Below, in pieces: positions 42,192-52,931 of a stretch of DNA of 64,000 bases. The stretch covers positions 731,013 to 795,012 of the forward strand of contig BDDD01000020.1 of NCBI GenBank assembly GCA_001972305.1, written 5' to 3'. Position 1 is the first letter of the stretch, and each line of letters opens with the position of its first letter. This DNA comes from Cephalotus follicularis. Lineage: Eukaryota; Streptophyta; Magnoliopsida; Oxalidales; Cephalotaceae. Below the pieces are notes generated by a model. That model made no database searches, had not been told where the DNA came from, and saw nothing but the letters and a program-made list of their open reading frames with translations. The translations under genes and the position numbers were made by a program.

Positions 42192-43137
42192 TACCCAGTA
42201 TATAGGTGGCTTGTCCCAAATCTTTCATGGAAAAATTCTTTGTTAGCAATATCTTTGCAGACTGTAACATCCCTACATCATTCCCAATGAGTAGGATGTC
42301 ATCTACATATAGCACTAAGAAAGTGATACTAGGTCCCTCTTGCTTCCGATAAACACAGAGCTCATCTACATTTTTAACGAAGTCAAAAGCTTTGACTGCT
42401 TCATCAAAACGTAGATTCCAGCTACGAGATGCTTGCTTTAGTCCATAAATGGACCGTTCGAGCTTTCACACCATGTGCGGGTGCTCGGAAGATTTAAACC
42501 CCTCGGGTTGGGACATATAAATATCCTCTTCAAAACGCCCATTTAAGAATGCCGTCTTGACATCCATTTGTCCTATCTCATAATGATAATGAGCGGCAGT
42601 AGCAGGCAAGATCCTAATGGATTTAAGCATGGCGACAGGTGAGAAAGTTTCAGTATAGTCGACTCCATGGCGTTGTCTATACCCTTTCACCACTAATCGA
42701 GCTTTATAAGTCTCGATTTTTCCATATGCATTCATCTTCTTCTTGAAGATCCATTTGCACCCAATAGGCACTATGCCTTCGGGCGCTTCAACCAAATTTC
42801 ATACTTGGTTGGAGTACATAGAATCCATTTCGTATTTCATGGCTCCTGGCCACGCTTCAGATTCAGTGCCTTGCGTTGGCTCTATATAGCTGGCAGGCTC
42901 ATCATCTTCAATGACGTTTATCTCATCAGTACCATCAATGAGGAAACCCTACCTCTTAGGTGCTAATAGGATTCTGCATGATCTCTTCAAAGGAGCTCAG
43001 CCTAATCGAGAACCATTCTCAGCCTGAGATCCAATCTCAGCTGTGTCTATTGAAGGTCTAACCTCCAACTTCTCCATCTCCTGTGTGGTTTCTACCTGTG
43101 GCAACTCCTTGAGTTCCATCTTACTCCCACTGTTTCC
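42192..43137 (-). pseudogene. CoE reverse transcriptase
   Basis: The minus-strand frame from about 43100 contains the LTR-element linker (RPSIDTAEIGSQAENGS) and a stop-containing approach, then VEAPEGIVPIGCKWIFKKKMNAYGKIETYKARLVVKGYRQRHG (about 42660-42795), DVKTAFLNGRFEEDIYMSQPEGF (about 42490-42570), a stop at 42466, RSIYGLKQAS (about 42425-42455) and the active site YVDDILLIG (about 42290-42320). FSMKDLGQATYILGIR ends at the CoD junction. The RT Asp pair is present. Confidence 0.85.
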
Positions 43138-44510
43138 TTAAAGAAGGTATTCCTTCTCTATGAACACAGTGTTTCTCGAAACAAATATCTTTTGTTCGCT
43201 AGGATGGTAGAAGTAGTATTCTTTAGTTTCTTTAGGATACCCCACAAACCTGCTACGGTCCGACCGCCCTTCCAGCTTATCTACGTGAAGCCTCTTGACA
43301 TAAGCTGGACAGCCCCAAACCTTCAAATGGCTCAGGCTGGGATTCCTCCATCACCATACTTGGTATGGAGTAGAAGGCACAAATTTTTAAGGAATCTGCT
43401 TCAAGTTATAAGCAGCTGTATCTAGGGCATAACCCAAGAGATAGGTAGGAAGGTCTATAAAAGTCATCATCGATCGAACCATGTCTAACAAAGTGTGATT
43501 CCTCCTTTCGAACACACCATTACGCTGTGGTGTTCTAGGAGGAGTCCACTGAGATAGAATTCCATTATCTCTAAGATGACCTAGGAATTTAGCTGACAAG
43601 CATTCGCCACCCCCGTCCAACGGAAATATTTTAGTTGATTTACCTGTCTGTTTTTCTACTTCAAGTCTGAACTCCTTAAATTTCTCAAAGGATTCTGACT
43701 TGTGTTTCATCACTTACGCATAACCATACCTAGATAAATCGTCGATAAAGGTTATGAAGTAGATATAACCACCTCGCACACTGACTGACATAGGACCACA
43801 TACGTCAGTATAGACTAAACCCAGTAAGTCCGTAACCCTTTCTCCTTGACCAGAGAAGTATGATTTGGTCATCTTTCCGAATAAATAGAGCTCACAAGTT
43901 GGATAGGACTCTAAGTCTTGGATATCAAGAATATCATCCTTAACTAACTGTGATAGTCTAGTATCACGAAGATGACCATGTTTACAATGCCAAGTGTAGG
44001 TTTTATTTAGCTCAGTTTCTCTTTGTCTTTTCTTGTTACTTTGCTAAATGGACAAGATATTTGATTGTGAAGTATTTAAGACATATAATCCATTGTTGAT
44101 AACACCATTACCAACACAAACACTGTTCAAATATATAAAACATCCAATGTCTTGGAATTTAAACTCCTAGACCAAACTACATAAGTGAGAAACACATATA
44201 ATATTCCTTACAATATTCATAACAAAGTAGCATGGATCCGAAATCAATACATAACCATTACGTAAATTAACATAAAAAATTCCAACAGCTTGAACAATGA
44301 TCCTAGATCCATCATGAAGCCTCAAGTCCACGTCTCTTGTCCAAGCTTTCTAACTTTTCTTAGTCTCTACAATGAATTGCAAAGGTTAGTTCCACATCCA
44401 GTACCTAATACCCATGAAGAACTACTATTCAAAGCTAGATTAAGTTCAATCATGAACATACCTGATGTACGCGCATCATGCGGGTTATCAGCAGGGACTG
44501 TAGAAACAAC
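43138..44510 (-). pseudogene. CoE protease and integrase
   Basis: Protease: SSSWVLGTGCGTNLC near 44380-44425, where the catalytic Asp is Gly, and a stop soon after. Integrase: YTWHCKHGHL ... CELYLFGKMTKS zinc finger (about 43870-44010), VYTDVCGPMS near 43795-43820, a stop at 43714, MKHKSESFEKFKEFRLEVEKQ, then LDGGGECLS near 43610-43640 (second Asp kept, flanks changed) and NGVFERRNHTLLDMVRSMM near 43490-43530 with the Glu kept. A stop at 43387, then LKVWGCPAYVKRLHVDKL, FVGYPKETKEYYFYHPSEQKIFV and a stop at 43138. It is inactive because of the protease change and several stops. Confidence 0.85.
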
Positions 44511-44539
44511 AACACAACAATCCTTTTTCCAGTGCCCCG

Positions 44540-45350
44540 TCTTACCTCACTGGAAACAAGCACCTTCAACCGCTAAGTTCTTCATCCAATCTTTGGCAAC
44601 ATTCCCATTAGCTCCAAGCTTCCCCTTCTTCTTATTTTGCTTCTTCTTACCCTTGCCTTTTGTGTTGACAGGCCTTAGCACACTCTTCCCTTCAAAGGAA
44701 GATAAGGCATTGCCCTTTCCTTGGGTACACCTAGAAGAAGGAAGAAGTAGGGAGTGCGTCTTTGACTTCCCATAGTCAAAATCAGCCTCAACCATCCTCA
44801 ACGTAGGTATTAGCTCAGATAGAGTCACCTCTATCTTGTTCATATGGATGTTCACCAAAAACTGTGAGAACGACTTGGGAAGGGACATCAAAATAAGATC
44901 TACATATAGATCATGGTCCATCACAAACCCTAATTGAGCCAGCTGCTCAATCATGTCTATCATCTTCAATCCATGCTCATGGACTGAAGCTCCCTCTTGC
45001 ATCTGAGCCTTAAAGAGTTTGCGTGATAGATTAAACCTTTGAGTCCTAGACTCAGCTCCATAAATCTCCTGGAGATGGAGTAATATACCAGATAAGGTCC
45101 CAATCTTCTCATTTTGATGCTGAAGCTCAGGTGTCATCCCAAGAAGGGCAAGACATCTAGCCTGCTCGTCATCTTCAAACCATTTGGCTAGTCGCTAACT
45201 CTCTTCGGGCGTCGGATCTTCACCACGTGAAGGAGGCCCCCCAGTCATCACATAGGCCATTTTATTGGCCGTAAGGACGATCTTGAGGTTACGGTGCAAG
45301 TCATTGAAGTTGGGCCCCTTAAGTTTTTTTGACTCAAGTATACGTGTCAT
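44540..45350 (-). pseudogene. CoE Gag
   Basis: ATG at 45350 (minus) opens MTRILESKKLKGPNFNDLHRN; one TAG near 45197 replaces an acidic-region codon. From 45137 the frame is open for 196 codons: MTPELQHQNEKIGTLSGILL, YGAESRTQRFNLSRKLFKAQ, EGASVHEHGLKMIDM, DLYVDLILMSLPKSFSQFLV and a Lys-rich KGKGKKKQNKKKGK stretch. It stops at TGA where the second Cys of the zinc knuckle (ACFQ*GKTGHWKKDC) should be. Apart from the two stops this is the best-preserved copia capsid here. Confidence 0.85.
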
Positions 45351-47129
45351 TGCATATTATAAAGCCATACTAGTGACCTAGAAAAGGAAATATAAACATG
45401 AGTTAGCATTTATTCCAATTTTAATATATGACAATCATAACACTTGGTCTTTAGTGCTTATGGTTCCTCCCACTATTCTAATCGTATCCCATACCCCCAT
45501 ATGGAATTCGAGAAGTCTAACTTCCTTGTGGGGATTGGAATCCATTGCAATCATATTATAGTCTCAGCTAGGGCATGACAAAAATATAATATATCCAATG
45601 GGTAGGCTTTCTTGCAAATTTGTGTCGAATACAAGATTTAGTCATAGTATTCGGCCTTAGATTCAATATGGCCTCAACTATGGCATGACAAACCATCAAA
45701 ATCTTGATAAGTCAAGTACCCACAATTTTCATTGGAATGCACTAGTTTTAACACCCACACGTAGGCGTGTCCAAGTGCTAAAACATAGCCACCCTTTGCG
45801 GTGCCCAACACCGATGTTGACATAATATTCCCAAGTCCTTAGCCTCAGCTAGGGCATGACAAACCAACAACCTAGGAACACTACTCAACGAAAATTGTGG
45901 AAGGCCACAGGGAACCACTCCATGGGTTCCTATGTTAAGACTTATTATTAAGGTGAGGGAATTTGCAGTCTCAGATTTTAATTACCGAGCCATTAATTAA
46001 TTGATCGGTTGTATTAGCCAATTCCAATTAATTACGGCATAGCATGCAAGACGTGTATCTTATGCACCTTGGACATACTTCTAAAATATGTCAATGGATT
46101 GACAAGGACATTATTAGTAGTGACTTGAGCCCAAAATCACTACTAGGTCTTCCTAGGTGTTAAGATATAAAATTTATCTATTACAAGAAATTACCATGCA
46201 TACATGGCCTTCAAAAATCATGTACTCCATTTCTCCTTTCCTCCATCTCTCCTTGTAAGGTCTTCTTTTACAAAAAGAACTTTACATTTTCGAAAGAAAA
46301 AATACATTTAAAATTACAAGGAAAAATTACAAAAGAAAGGAAAAATAAATGGTGCATGCAGGCACCTTATTACAAACCTTTAAAAATAATAAATAAATAA
46401 CATCCATCCACACATAGAAAACCATAAACTAGCTCAATGTCCTTTTTCAGGCCATCCATTATGCATAAGACTTATATTAAATCCAATATAATAAAACCAC
46501 AAAATAACAAACGCCATAAATAATAACTAATTATAAAATTTAATTTAAGGATTGTTAATAATGGTTAAATTCCCACTAAATCAAGCAATGATTTTTATTT
46601 TCTAAGTGCCACAATGTAGAAAATCCAATTTTATTAAAAACAGATTTTTTTTAAAAAAAACTTTTGCTAAAGCGTCGACGCTTCCCAGAAGGCGTCGACG
46701 CTTACCTCTAAGGCTCAAAAAATAGAGAAATTGAATAAGCGGCGACGCTATGCCAAGGCATCGACGCAGTAACAACCCAGTGGCACAAGCGTCGATGCTT
46801 AAACCACAAACGTCTACGCTTTATCCCACAAGGCAGTTTTTGCAATTCCACAATTGCAGAAAATATAGTTTGAACATTAGGCATACATACATCCAGTCAT
46901 TATCTAACCATATGCAGCCTTAATCTACACTATGTAGGTTTCCAAAACATGTTCAAATTCCATTTTAACATAATCTCCAAGATTAATTAACTATGAAATC
47001 CAATTTCATATAAAAAACATTAAGGCACTTTGAAAATTAGTTTAACCAAAAACAACACATCCTCTGATTAAACCTTAAAAAATTGTACATCATTCATAGC
47101 ACAAAATTCAATCAAGGATGATGTGGGAC
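45351..47129 (-). other. CoE leader, noncoding, with a second motif array
   Basis: About 1.78 kb between the primer-binding site and gag. No open frame of note. Near 45560-45900 three copies of a CAGCTAGGGCATGACAAA-like string (45567, about 45683, 45850) form a loose repeat. GTCGAC-type motifs cluster at 46671-46829. Such a long leader before gag is unusual for a small copia and may carry packaging or regulatory sequence (inference). Confidence 0.7.
46671..46829. repeat. GTCGAC-type motif pairs in CoE leader
   Basis: Motifs start at 46671/46691, 46738/46757 and 46798/46819, again three pairs with 19-21 bp inside each pair. They include exact AGCGTCGACGCTT at 46671. The location is inside the element, downstream of the LTR and primer-binding site, unlike the LTR arrays. 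Confidence 0.8.
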
Positions 47130-47141
47130 GCTCTGATACCA
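47130..47141 (-). other. CoE primer-binding site (tRNA-iMet)
   Basis: The minus strand reads TGGTATCAGAGC, one base after the LTR end. It is intact and fixes the 5' LTR border. Confidence 0.9.
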
Positions 47142-47142
47142 C

Positions 47143-47365
47143 TGGTGGAATCGAATAAACCAATTCCTTCACTCTCTCTTCTTCACAATGCTCACAAAGG
47201 GTGCATTCGTGTTGACAAGGGTTGTCAATGTCAATCCACCCTAGATAAGCTAGAAAGCTTGGTGTATAATCACAGAAGGAATGCCAAGAGAACCAGAGAA
47301 CACACTCCTGTTTTGCCCAGCAAAGAACCCTTGATTAAAAATGCTCTCCTGGAATGGCTTATACC

Positions 47366-47430
<65 letters not shown>

Positions 47431-49042
47431 GCTCAACCTCGGCTGCACTACTTGATCATGTTCCTCCCTCTATGGGATCATGGAACCATGATCTGATAAC
47501 ATGATTTCCATCATGCTAAGTAGGGAGAAAACCACTAGTAGTGGGACGTAGTGGGAGAGAGAAAACATGTGCACAATTTTGTCCACCCAGGAACCCACGT
47601 CGCGCACTAAGCGTCGATGCCTTCCAATAAGTGTCAACGCTTATATGTAATAACACTATACGTTTCACGTGCTAAGTATTGACGCTTTCCTAGAAGGCGT
47701 CAACGCTCTGTCTAATGTTACACATCGACGCTTTCGCAGAAGGTGTCGACGCTTAGACAGGCTAATTAGGTAAATAGAGTCTAACTCTTAAATGAGTCTA
47801 ACTCATTTTATCCCTTCTAATATTTATTAAGTAAGATGAAGTAAATGTGTTTCCACAAAATTCGACATCCACCTAACCGATATTTGATTTTATAAATTTT
47901 CACCAAGACTTAATATGTCCAACATATTTATGTACTAATCATTATCGAGCAGGGACCCTATAAAATCTTGGTTAAAATCGGAGGTGTTCATAAATTACCG
48001 AAATAGTCCCAGACCAAATTAAATGCTGTCGGAATAATATCTAATATGGAAAAATTAATCTAATTAATTTTTCCATAATTTATTACATACCTCTTTAACC
48101 CTTGATTTTCTAAGTCATCGGTTCACGTGTAGTATAATCCTTTGTCATGCTTGGCCCCGTTTGAGGTCTAGGGTAATGATATGTGTCAACCCTAGATAAT
48201 AACTCAATGGCTAAAATATCTGATCATTACTAGGACCTTTGGTAAACTCTCCGGAAATCTAATTTCCAGTCTACCTCAACCTTGGCCAAGGATTTCATAA
48301 GTCCAAAGTATAATTAGATCATAATAGAGCCGATCACCTTCGCTCAAGTGTAACAATCCCATATTGCACACTTACTTATATTCGTATAGATTCGATCATA
48401 CCCAAATACCACCCGATTGCCAGCCCTGCGCAAGGACTGGGTAAGGTGGAGATCAAAGCATAACCGTCTCCATACAATATAGAGAGCAGTCGCTCAGGTC
48501 TAAGGATCAGACGAGTTTGAGAACTCGCTAAGTAATCATCACTTATGCACAACCGCAACAATTAGGAGTCACTACGGACATGAGAATAGCGACTATCCAA
48601 ATAGTGTCTCCTACGTGGGTCCAGTTCAGTGTACATGCTCCCAACGCGCACCCCGTATTTGCCCTAGTGTCCAACACAGATGGTAGTGAGAGAATCCATC
48701 CTCCGATTCCATGAGCAGGCAACATACGCGCAAGTCTATCCAGTTCACTAGTGACCACAAAGTGAACCTATGACTTGTAACTAATTTTACATAAGGAATA
48801 AGGTAACCAATCTCACAGCCTCCATGCTAGGCATCCAACCTTATGTCAGGGCATCACAAGTGTTAGTAGGTAAATAATAAACTACTTCAATTAAGTGATA
48901 AAACACAAGTGATATAGCCATAAAAAATTAGCACGTATCATATATATAAGGAATAAGATTGTTTCATATAAGGAATAAGATTGTTAATAGGTATATAAAA
49001 CGATAGTCCACCCAATGGCTTTTCGGGTCACTACGTCTAACA
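47143..49042 (-). repeat. CoE 5' LTR
   Basis: 1900 bp, matching the 3' LTR (30875-32873) with indels, including a much longer CT microsatellite (47368-47426) and a shorter stretch near 48000-48060. The minus strand begins TGTTAGACGTAGTGACCC at 49042 and ends TTCCACCA. Motif pairs of the GTCGAC type lie at about 47608-47755, several changed by transitions. Confidence 0.9.
47368..47426. repeat. (CT)29 microsatellite
   Basis: An uninterrupted CT/GA dinucleotide run of about 59 bp within the CoE 5' LTR. The same place in the 3' LTR has about six CT units (31452-31464), so the tract grew after insertion. Confidence 0.95.
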
Positions 49043-49127
49043 TGTTTATCTTCCGCATTCTTATGGTATTTAAAGTTTTAAAATTATAGCACTTTTTGGA
49101 GTATCTTTTATATGATATGAGTGGATT
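49043..49127 (+). repeat. GyI, continuation after CoE
   Basis: It begins with the TGTTT target duplication and continues the T-rich end of the block broken at 30874. There is no terminal repeat or coding signal; the right border toward GyJ is not sharp. Confidence 0.35.
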
Positions 49128-49149
49128 GAATGGATGGTATATCATGTGC

Positions 49150-50067
49150 TAGAACGTGGGGATTTCCTCACAGTTCAGGGAGTGACAGATTTCATGGGTC
49201 CTTTTCCTAACTCGTTTGGGAATTTATTTATCCTATTGCCTGTTGACTATGTCTTGAAGTGGATTAATGTGATTCCTTCTTGAACTAATGACAACTCTGT
49301 GGTTGTCAAGTTCCTCAATGAATATATCTTTTCTAGGTTTTTGTACCCCACGGGCCATCATCAGTGATAGGCGTACCCATTTCTGCAAACATTTTTTTTA
49401 GGCCCTTATGAAAACATATGGAATCACTCACAAACTTGCCACAACTTACCATCCTCAAACTAATGGGCAAGTTAAGGTATCTAATCGCCAAGTTAAGCAA
49501 ATCCTTGAAAAAACAGTCAACCTTAGCATGAAGGATTGATCCACTCTACTAGTGGATGCTCTTTGGGCTTATCGAACAACCTTCAAAACTGACCTTGGTC
49601 AATATCCTTACTCGATTGTGTACGGTAAAGTGTGTCATCGTCTGGTGGAATTTGAACATAAGCAATTCAATTTTGATCATTCCAGTGCGTGTACTCATCG
49701 TGGTCTCCAAGTCTCTGAGTTGGAGGAGATCCGAAATAATGCATATGACAATTCAAAGATATCCAAAGAAAATACCAAAGCCTTTCATGATGCACATATT
49801 TTGAGAAATACTTTTGCGGTCGGTGACAAGGTTCTTTTCTACAATTAAAGGTTACACATGTTTCCTGAAAAAAAAAGATCCCATTGGGAAGGTCCTTATA
49901 TTGTCCAAATTGTTTTCTCACATGGTGTGTTTGAGATTGTTAAGCCAGGAACTGGAGAAGCATTCAAGGTAAACGAGCAGCGGTTGAAGAAGTTTTTAGA
50001 GTTTCCAGCTGTCGTAGTGGACATTCATGAGCCTCTCTATTCAGACCCAAATGATTATATCTGGTAA
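49150..50067 (+). pseudogene. GyJ integrase, degenerate
   Basis: TDFMGPFPNSFGN (about 49189-49227) carries the first Asp; a frameshift near 49345 precedes IISDRRTHFC (about 49358-49386, second Asp); [29 protein letters not shown] follows at 49428-49515, where the catalytic Glu is Lys. STLLVDALWAYRTTFKTDLGQYPYSIVYGK (49543-49630) and FAVGDKVLFYN then lead to a stop at 49846, and KRSHWEGPYIV ... ND YIW ends at 50067. The conserved HPQTNGQ and DALWAYRT blocks are those of Athila/Tat integrases rather than chromoviruses. Confidence 0.8.
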
Positions 50068-51199
50068 ACCTTACCCCTATTATTCTCTAATTTATTTCCT
50101 TGTTTCACACATATTACTCTGACCATTCATTGCTATTTCTATAGTGCATTTCTAATGCATTGTGGACAGTGCTAGGTCTAAGTATGGGGGGGGGTGATGA
50201 GGGGATTTCATTTTAATTTTTAAAGTAGGAGTAAATGATCATGTACTTAAAACATAATGGAGACCCCATAGGAGAAATAATAAACATTTTGTTTTCAAGG
50301 AAAGGAAAAGGAATACATATGAAGGTAGGAGTTATAAAATCCAATAAATCAAAAAAGAAAAGACCAATCTGTGTGTTTTCAAAGTTTCCTATATCTTAGT
50401 AAGGAGTTAGGAAAAAGAATGTATGTTCTTGAATAAAGCATTAAAAAAAAACCCTTTTTAAATTCAATTTTGGTCTGTAGCCTATTTGATTCGAGTAAGT
50501 AAGCCTTAGGAGTGTTCTACACCTACTTCCTTAAAGCCAACTGGCTTGAGAGTAATTGGTCAAAAACTCGTTACATGGGTCTTATAGAACGCTTAAGAGA
50601 CTAAGACATTGCACGGATTTAAGTGGGTACAATTTTTATTGATCTCATGTGCACATTGTTGTAAAATCTGAACCTACTTGGGAATTTGGGTGTCTGGTGT
50701 ATGCTTCATCCATGCCATTCGAAGCAATAGAGTGGAGGAATGAGTTCGATGATTCAAAAAAAATTATGTTAGTGTTAAAGTTATTTGTTTGACTCCAAAG
50801 TAGGATTTCATGTAACTAAGAATTCATTTCTTGATCCGAAAACAGTGTGCATAACGGATAATTTAGTAAAGCTCGTTAATTGAGATGTGTTACGAGTCTA
50901 GAACTTGGAGTAAGATAATAAAATTCAAGTATTTGGGTGCCTAAAAATTTTAAAACAGAGATACATTTTACATATTGATAAAGTTATGATGAACTGAATT
51001 TTGTGTGTTTATTCTTTGAAAACACTCACGAGACACAACTCGTCCATTAAGGAAACTTAGGGGTTCAAAGGCTTGTTGCATATGCTAAATGCAACCGTGA
51101 TTCCTACGAAAGTGAGTTATGGTTTTTGTTTTATTTTTATTGTTTTAGTTTTTCGTTTCATTTACTTGAGGACAAACAATGTTTAAGTATTGGGGTATT
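50068..51199 (+). other. GyJ 3' noncoding region
   Basis: No protein domain is recognisable; the short frames here are not supported. G-run at 50186-50194 and the pre-LTR purine tract at 51190-51195. Otherwise AT-rich sequence without clear repeats. Confidence 0.6.
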
Positions 51200-51433
51200 T
51201 GATAAGAATAAAAACATGGTAGTTTTAAGGAGCTATTTATTATGTGTTTATGGTTGGAACATATTACTGCGGTTGTTTTTATTGATTTTTAGGGTAAAAA
51301 GGCCAAATGGTCAAAGCGCATAAATACTAATCCAATTGGCGCAAATTGAAGAGAGGAAACGTAGAGGCCTAATAAATGTGCATGTTGACAAAGTTAAAAC
51401 AGGCCAAATTATGCATATCTGCACTATTGGCTT
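51200..51433 (+). repeat. GyJ 3' LTR, first 234 bp
   Basis: It starts TGATAAGAATAAAAACATGG after the purine tract and is broken by the GyF LTR at 51434. No second copy is in the window. The continuation would lie beyond GyF and GyG. Confidence 0.55.
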
Positions 51434-51581
51434 TGTAATAACCGAAATTTCAATCCGTGTATATTGTACTCTTGATGAATAAAATATGCACTTACTTTAA
51501 TTTTAATGTCCAATTATTATATGAATTGTGGTTGTGGATTTAATTGAGGGAGTAAACTTGAGCAACCAAAATCAGGCAAAA

Positions 51582-51688
51582 CAGCTGACTGTCACAGGGT
51601 AACAGTCGAATGCCTAGTTTATGGAGGAACAACCGACTGTCACAGGGGAACAGTCGATTGTTTGATGCGAGGAATGGACAGTCAACTG
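51582..51688. repeat. CAGTCGACTG array 1 in GyF 5' LTR (5 units)
   Basis: Copies start at 51582, 51603, 51630, 51651 and 51679 (steps 21, 27, 21, 28). The 3' LTR has a sixth unit one 21-bp step further. Units are changed by transitions: CAGCTGACTG, CAGTCGAATG, CAACCGACTG, CAGTCGATTG, CAGTCAACTG. Confidence 0.85.
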
Positions 51689-52732
51689 GAATGTTACAGA
51701 ATAGGTGTCTGTGCATGCATGTGAGACAGAATGGAGGAAGTGCATGATGGACAGGTGTTATGCGAGAGAGCAGCTGCCATAACATGCAAGACGAGTGCCT
51801 TGCATGTACTCTGCATACCTGCAACCTGCAATCATAGCAGGAAAGTGAGAAAGAGATTGAAAGAATAGATGCATGTGAGAGAGAGAGGAGAAAAGAGGGA
51901 AGGTTGAGTTAATGCGAACCTAACGAATCCTAAGGCTTTAAAACCTTTATAACAGTTGTTACATGAGCTGACTGAGTGTTAGAAAACACTTAGGAGAAGA
52001 AATCAAAGGAAAGAATGGTTGGAGCTTGCATGTTGAAGATTTGAGTGTTCAAAGAGACTTGGAAGCTTGATTTTCCTGGTAAGTTCCCAAATCCGAGCTC
52101 ATTACTGATGTTGAGGTTTGTTGATGATGTAACTAGGAGGATGTTAGACATATCTTCTGTTCACATGATTAAGACTAATAATTTCTGGAATTGAAATAGA
52201 AATGGTAAATGGTTCAATAAGAGTTGAAACTTATGAGCTAATGATGAGCTACTCGTTGGATATTAGGTTGTTAGTGGATTAAACGTACTAATGTTAGTAA
52301 TTTATATCCACTGTTGACATGGGAACGAATGATTAAACCTGGAAATTATGATGAAATGAGAGGTTGTTTGAAAATGTGGAAGAGAGACTTAATGGAATTG
52401 TTGATAAGCTACTGTTGGAGTAGTAATTTGTAACAGGATAATTAGTTAAACTTGCTGGTTAAATGTTTGAACCTTCGAACATGTAATGGTATAGATTAAT
52501 TCCTGTCGAGATTGGAAAATTGAGTTGGTGGAAGGACTTGGACACTAAAGAGAGAAATCAATCCAAATTGATTTCGGGATAGCGTTTAAGGTAGGGGTAA
52601 TGACATGTTTTCGAAGATATAATATGCATATCATGTGTGGTTAATTTTCGATTTTATTGCATGAGTGATTGATTTAGTAATTGGACCTTGAATATGCATG
52701 CCCTGTTACTGCCTGTCAATTTCTGGGCAAAG

Positions 52733-52824
52733 CAGTCGACTGTTCTTTATGGCAGTCGACTGTTAAGAACAAACAATCGACTACTCAATCAAAACAGCCG
52801 ACTGTTCTTGAGAACAGTCGACTA
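52733..52824. repeat. CAGTCGACTG array 2 in GyF 5' LTR (5 units)
   Basis: Copies start at 52733, 52753, 52774, 52795 and 52815 (steps 20, 21, 21, 20). Two are exact. The array ends about 100 bp upstream of the TATA box at 52925. Confidence 0.9.
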
Positions 52825-52924
52825 TCCTGAGATAAATCTCTGATATAGGTGATGTTTACGCCTTAAATTGAATGTAATTACCTGGGCCTCCATATGGGAT
52901 GATTGTAACAGTGAATCCTAGCCC

Positions 52925-52931
52925 TATATAA
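52925..52931 (+). promoter_or_regulatory. GyF LTR TATA box
   Basis: TATATAA in the context GCCCTATATAATTAC. Good match to a plant TATA box and placed downstream of array 2. Confidence 0.6.

Larger units (their letters stand above)
30875..49042 (-). mobile_element. CoE: Ty1/copia element, host of CoD
   Basis: 5' LTR 47143-49042 and 3' LTR 30875-32873 on the minus strand, with a perfect target duplication TGTTT (30870-30874 and 49043-49047). Primer-binding site at 47130-47141, polypurine tract GGTCAAGTGGGAGAT (minus strand, 32874-32888). The interior runs gag, protease, integrase, RT, RNase H in copia order (45350 down to 32874), interrupted between RT and RNase H by CoD (33757-42186). CoE has scattered stops and its protease catalytic Asp is changed, so it is inactive. 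A Tork-like or related plant clade is likely but was not tested. Confidence 0.95.
49128..51433 (+). mobile_element. GyJ: 3' part of an Athila/Tat-like gypsy element
   Basis: Integrase relic (49150-50067), a long 3' noncoding region, and the first 234 bp of an LTR beginning TGATAAG at 51200, which GyF cuts. Two polypurine-like signatures are seen, one at 50183-50194 (AAGTATGGGGGGGG) and one directly before the LTR (GTTTAAGTATTGGGG, 51181-51195). This double feature and the long 3' region are typical of Tat/Ogre/Athila-like elements. Gag, protease and RT are missing. Confidence 0.7.

Noticed and set aside
44290..44775. Plus-strand frame of 161 codons
   Set aside because: It is antisense to CoE protease and Gag; no independent domain.
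47118..47504. Plus-strand frame of 128 codons with a Leu-Ser repeat
   Set aside because: It is the translation of the CT microsatellite and LTR sequence of CoE.
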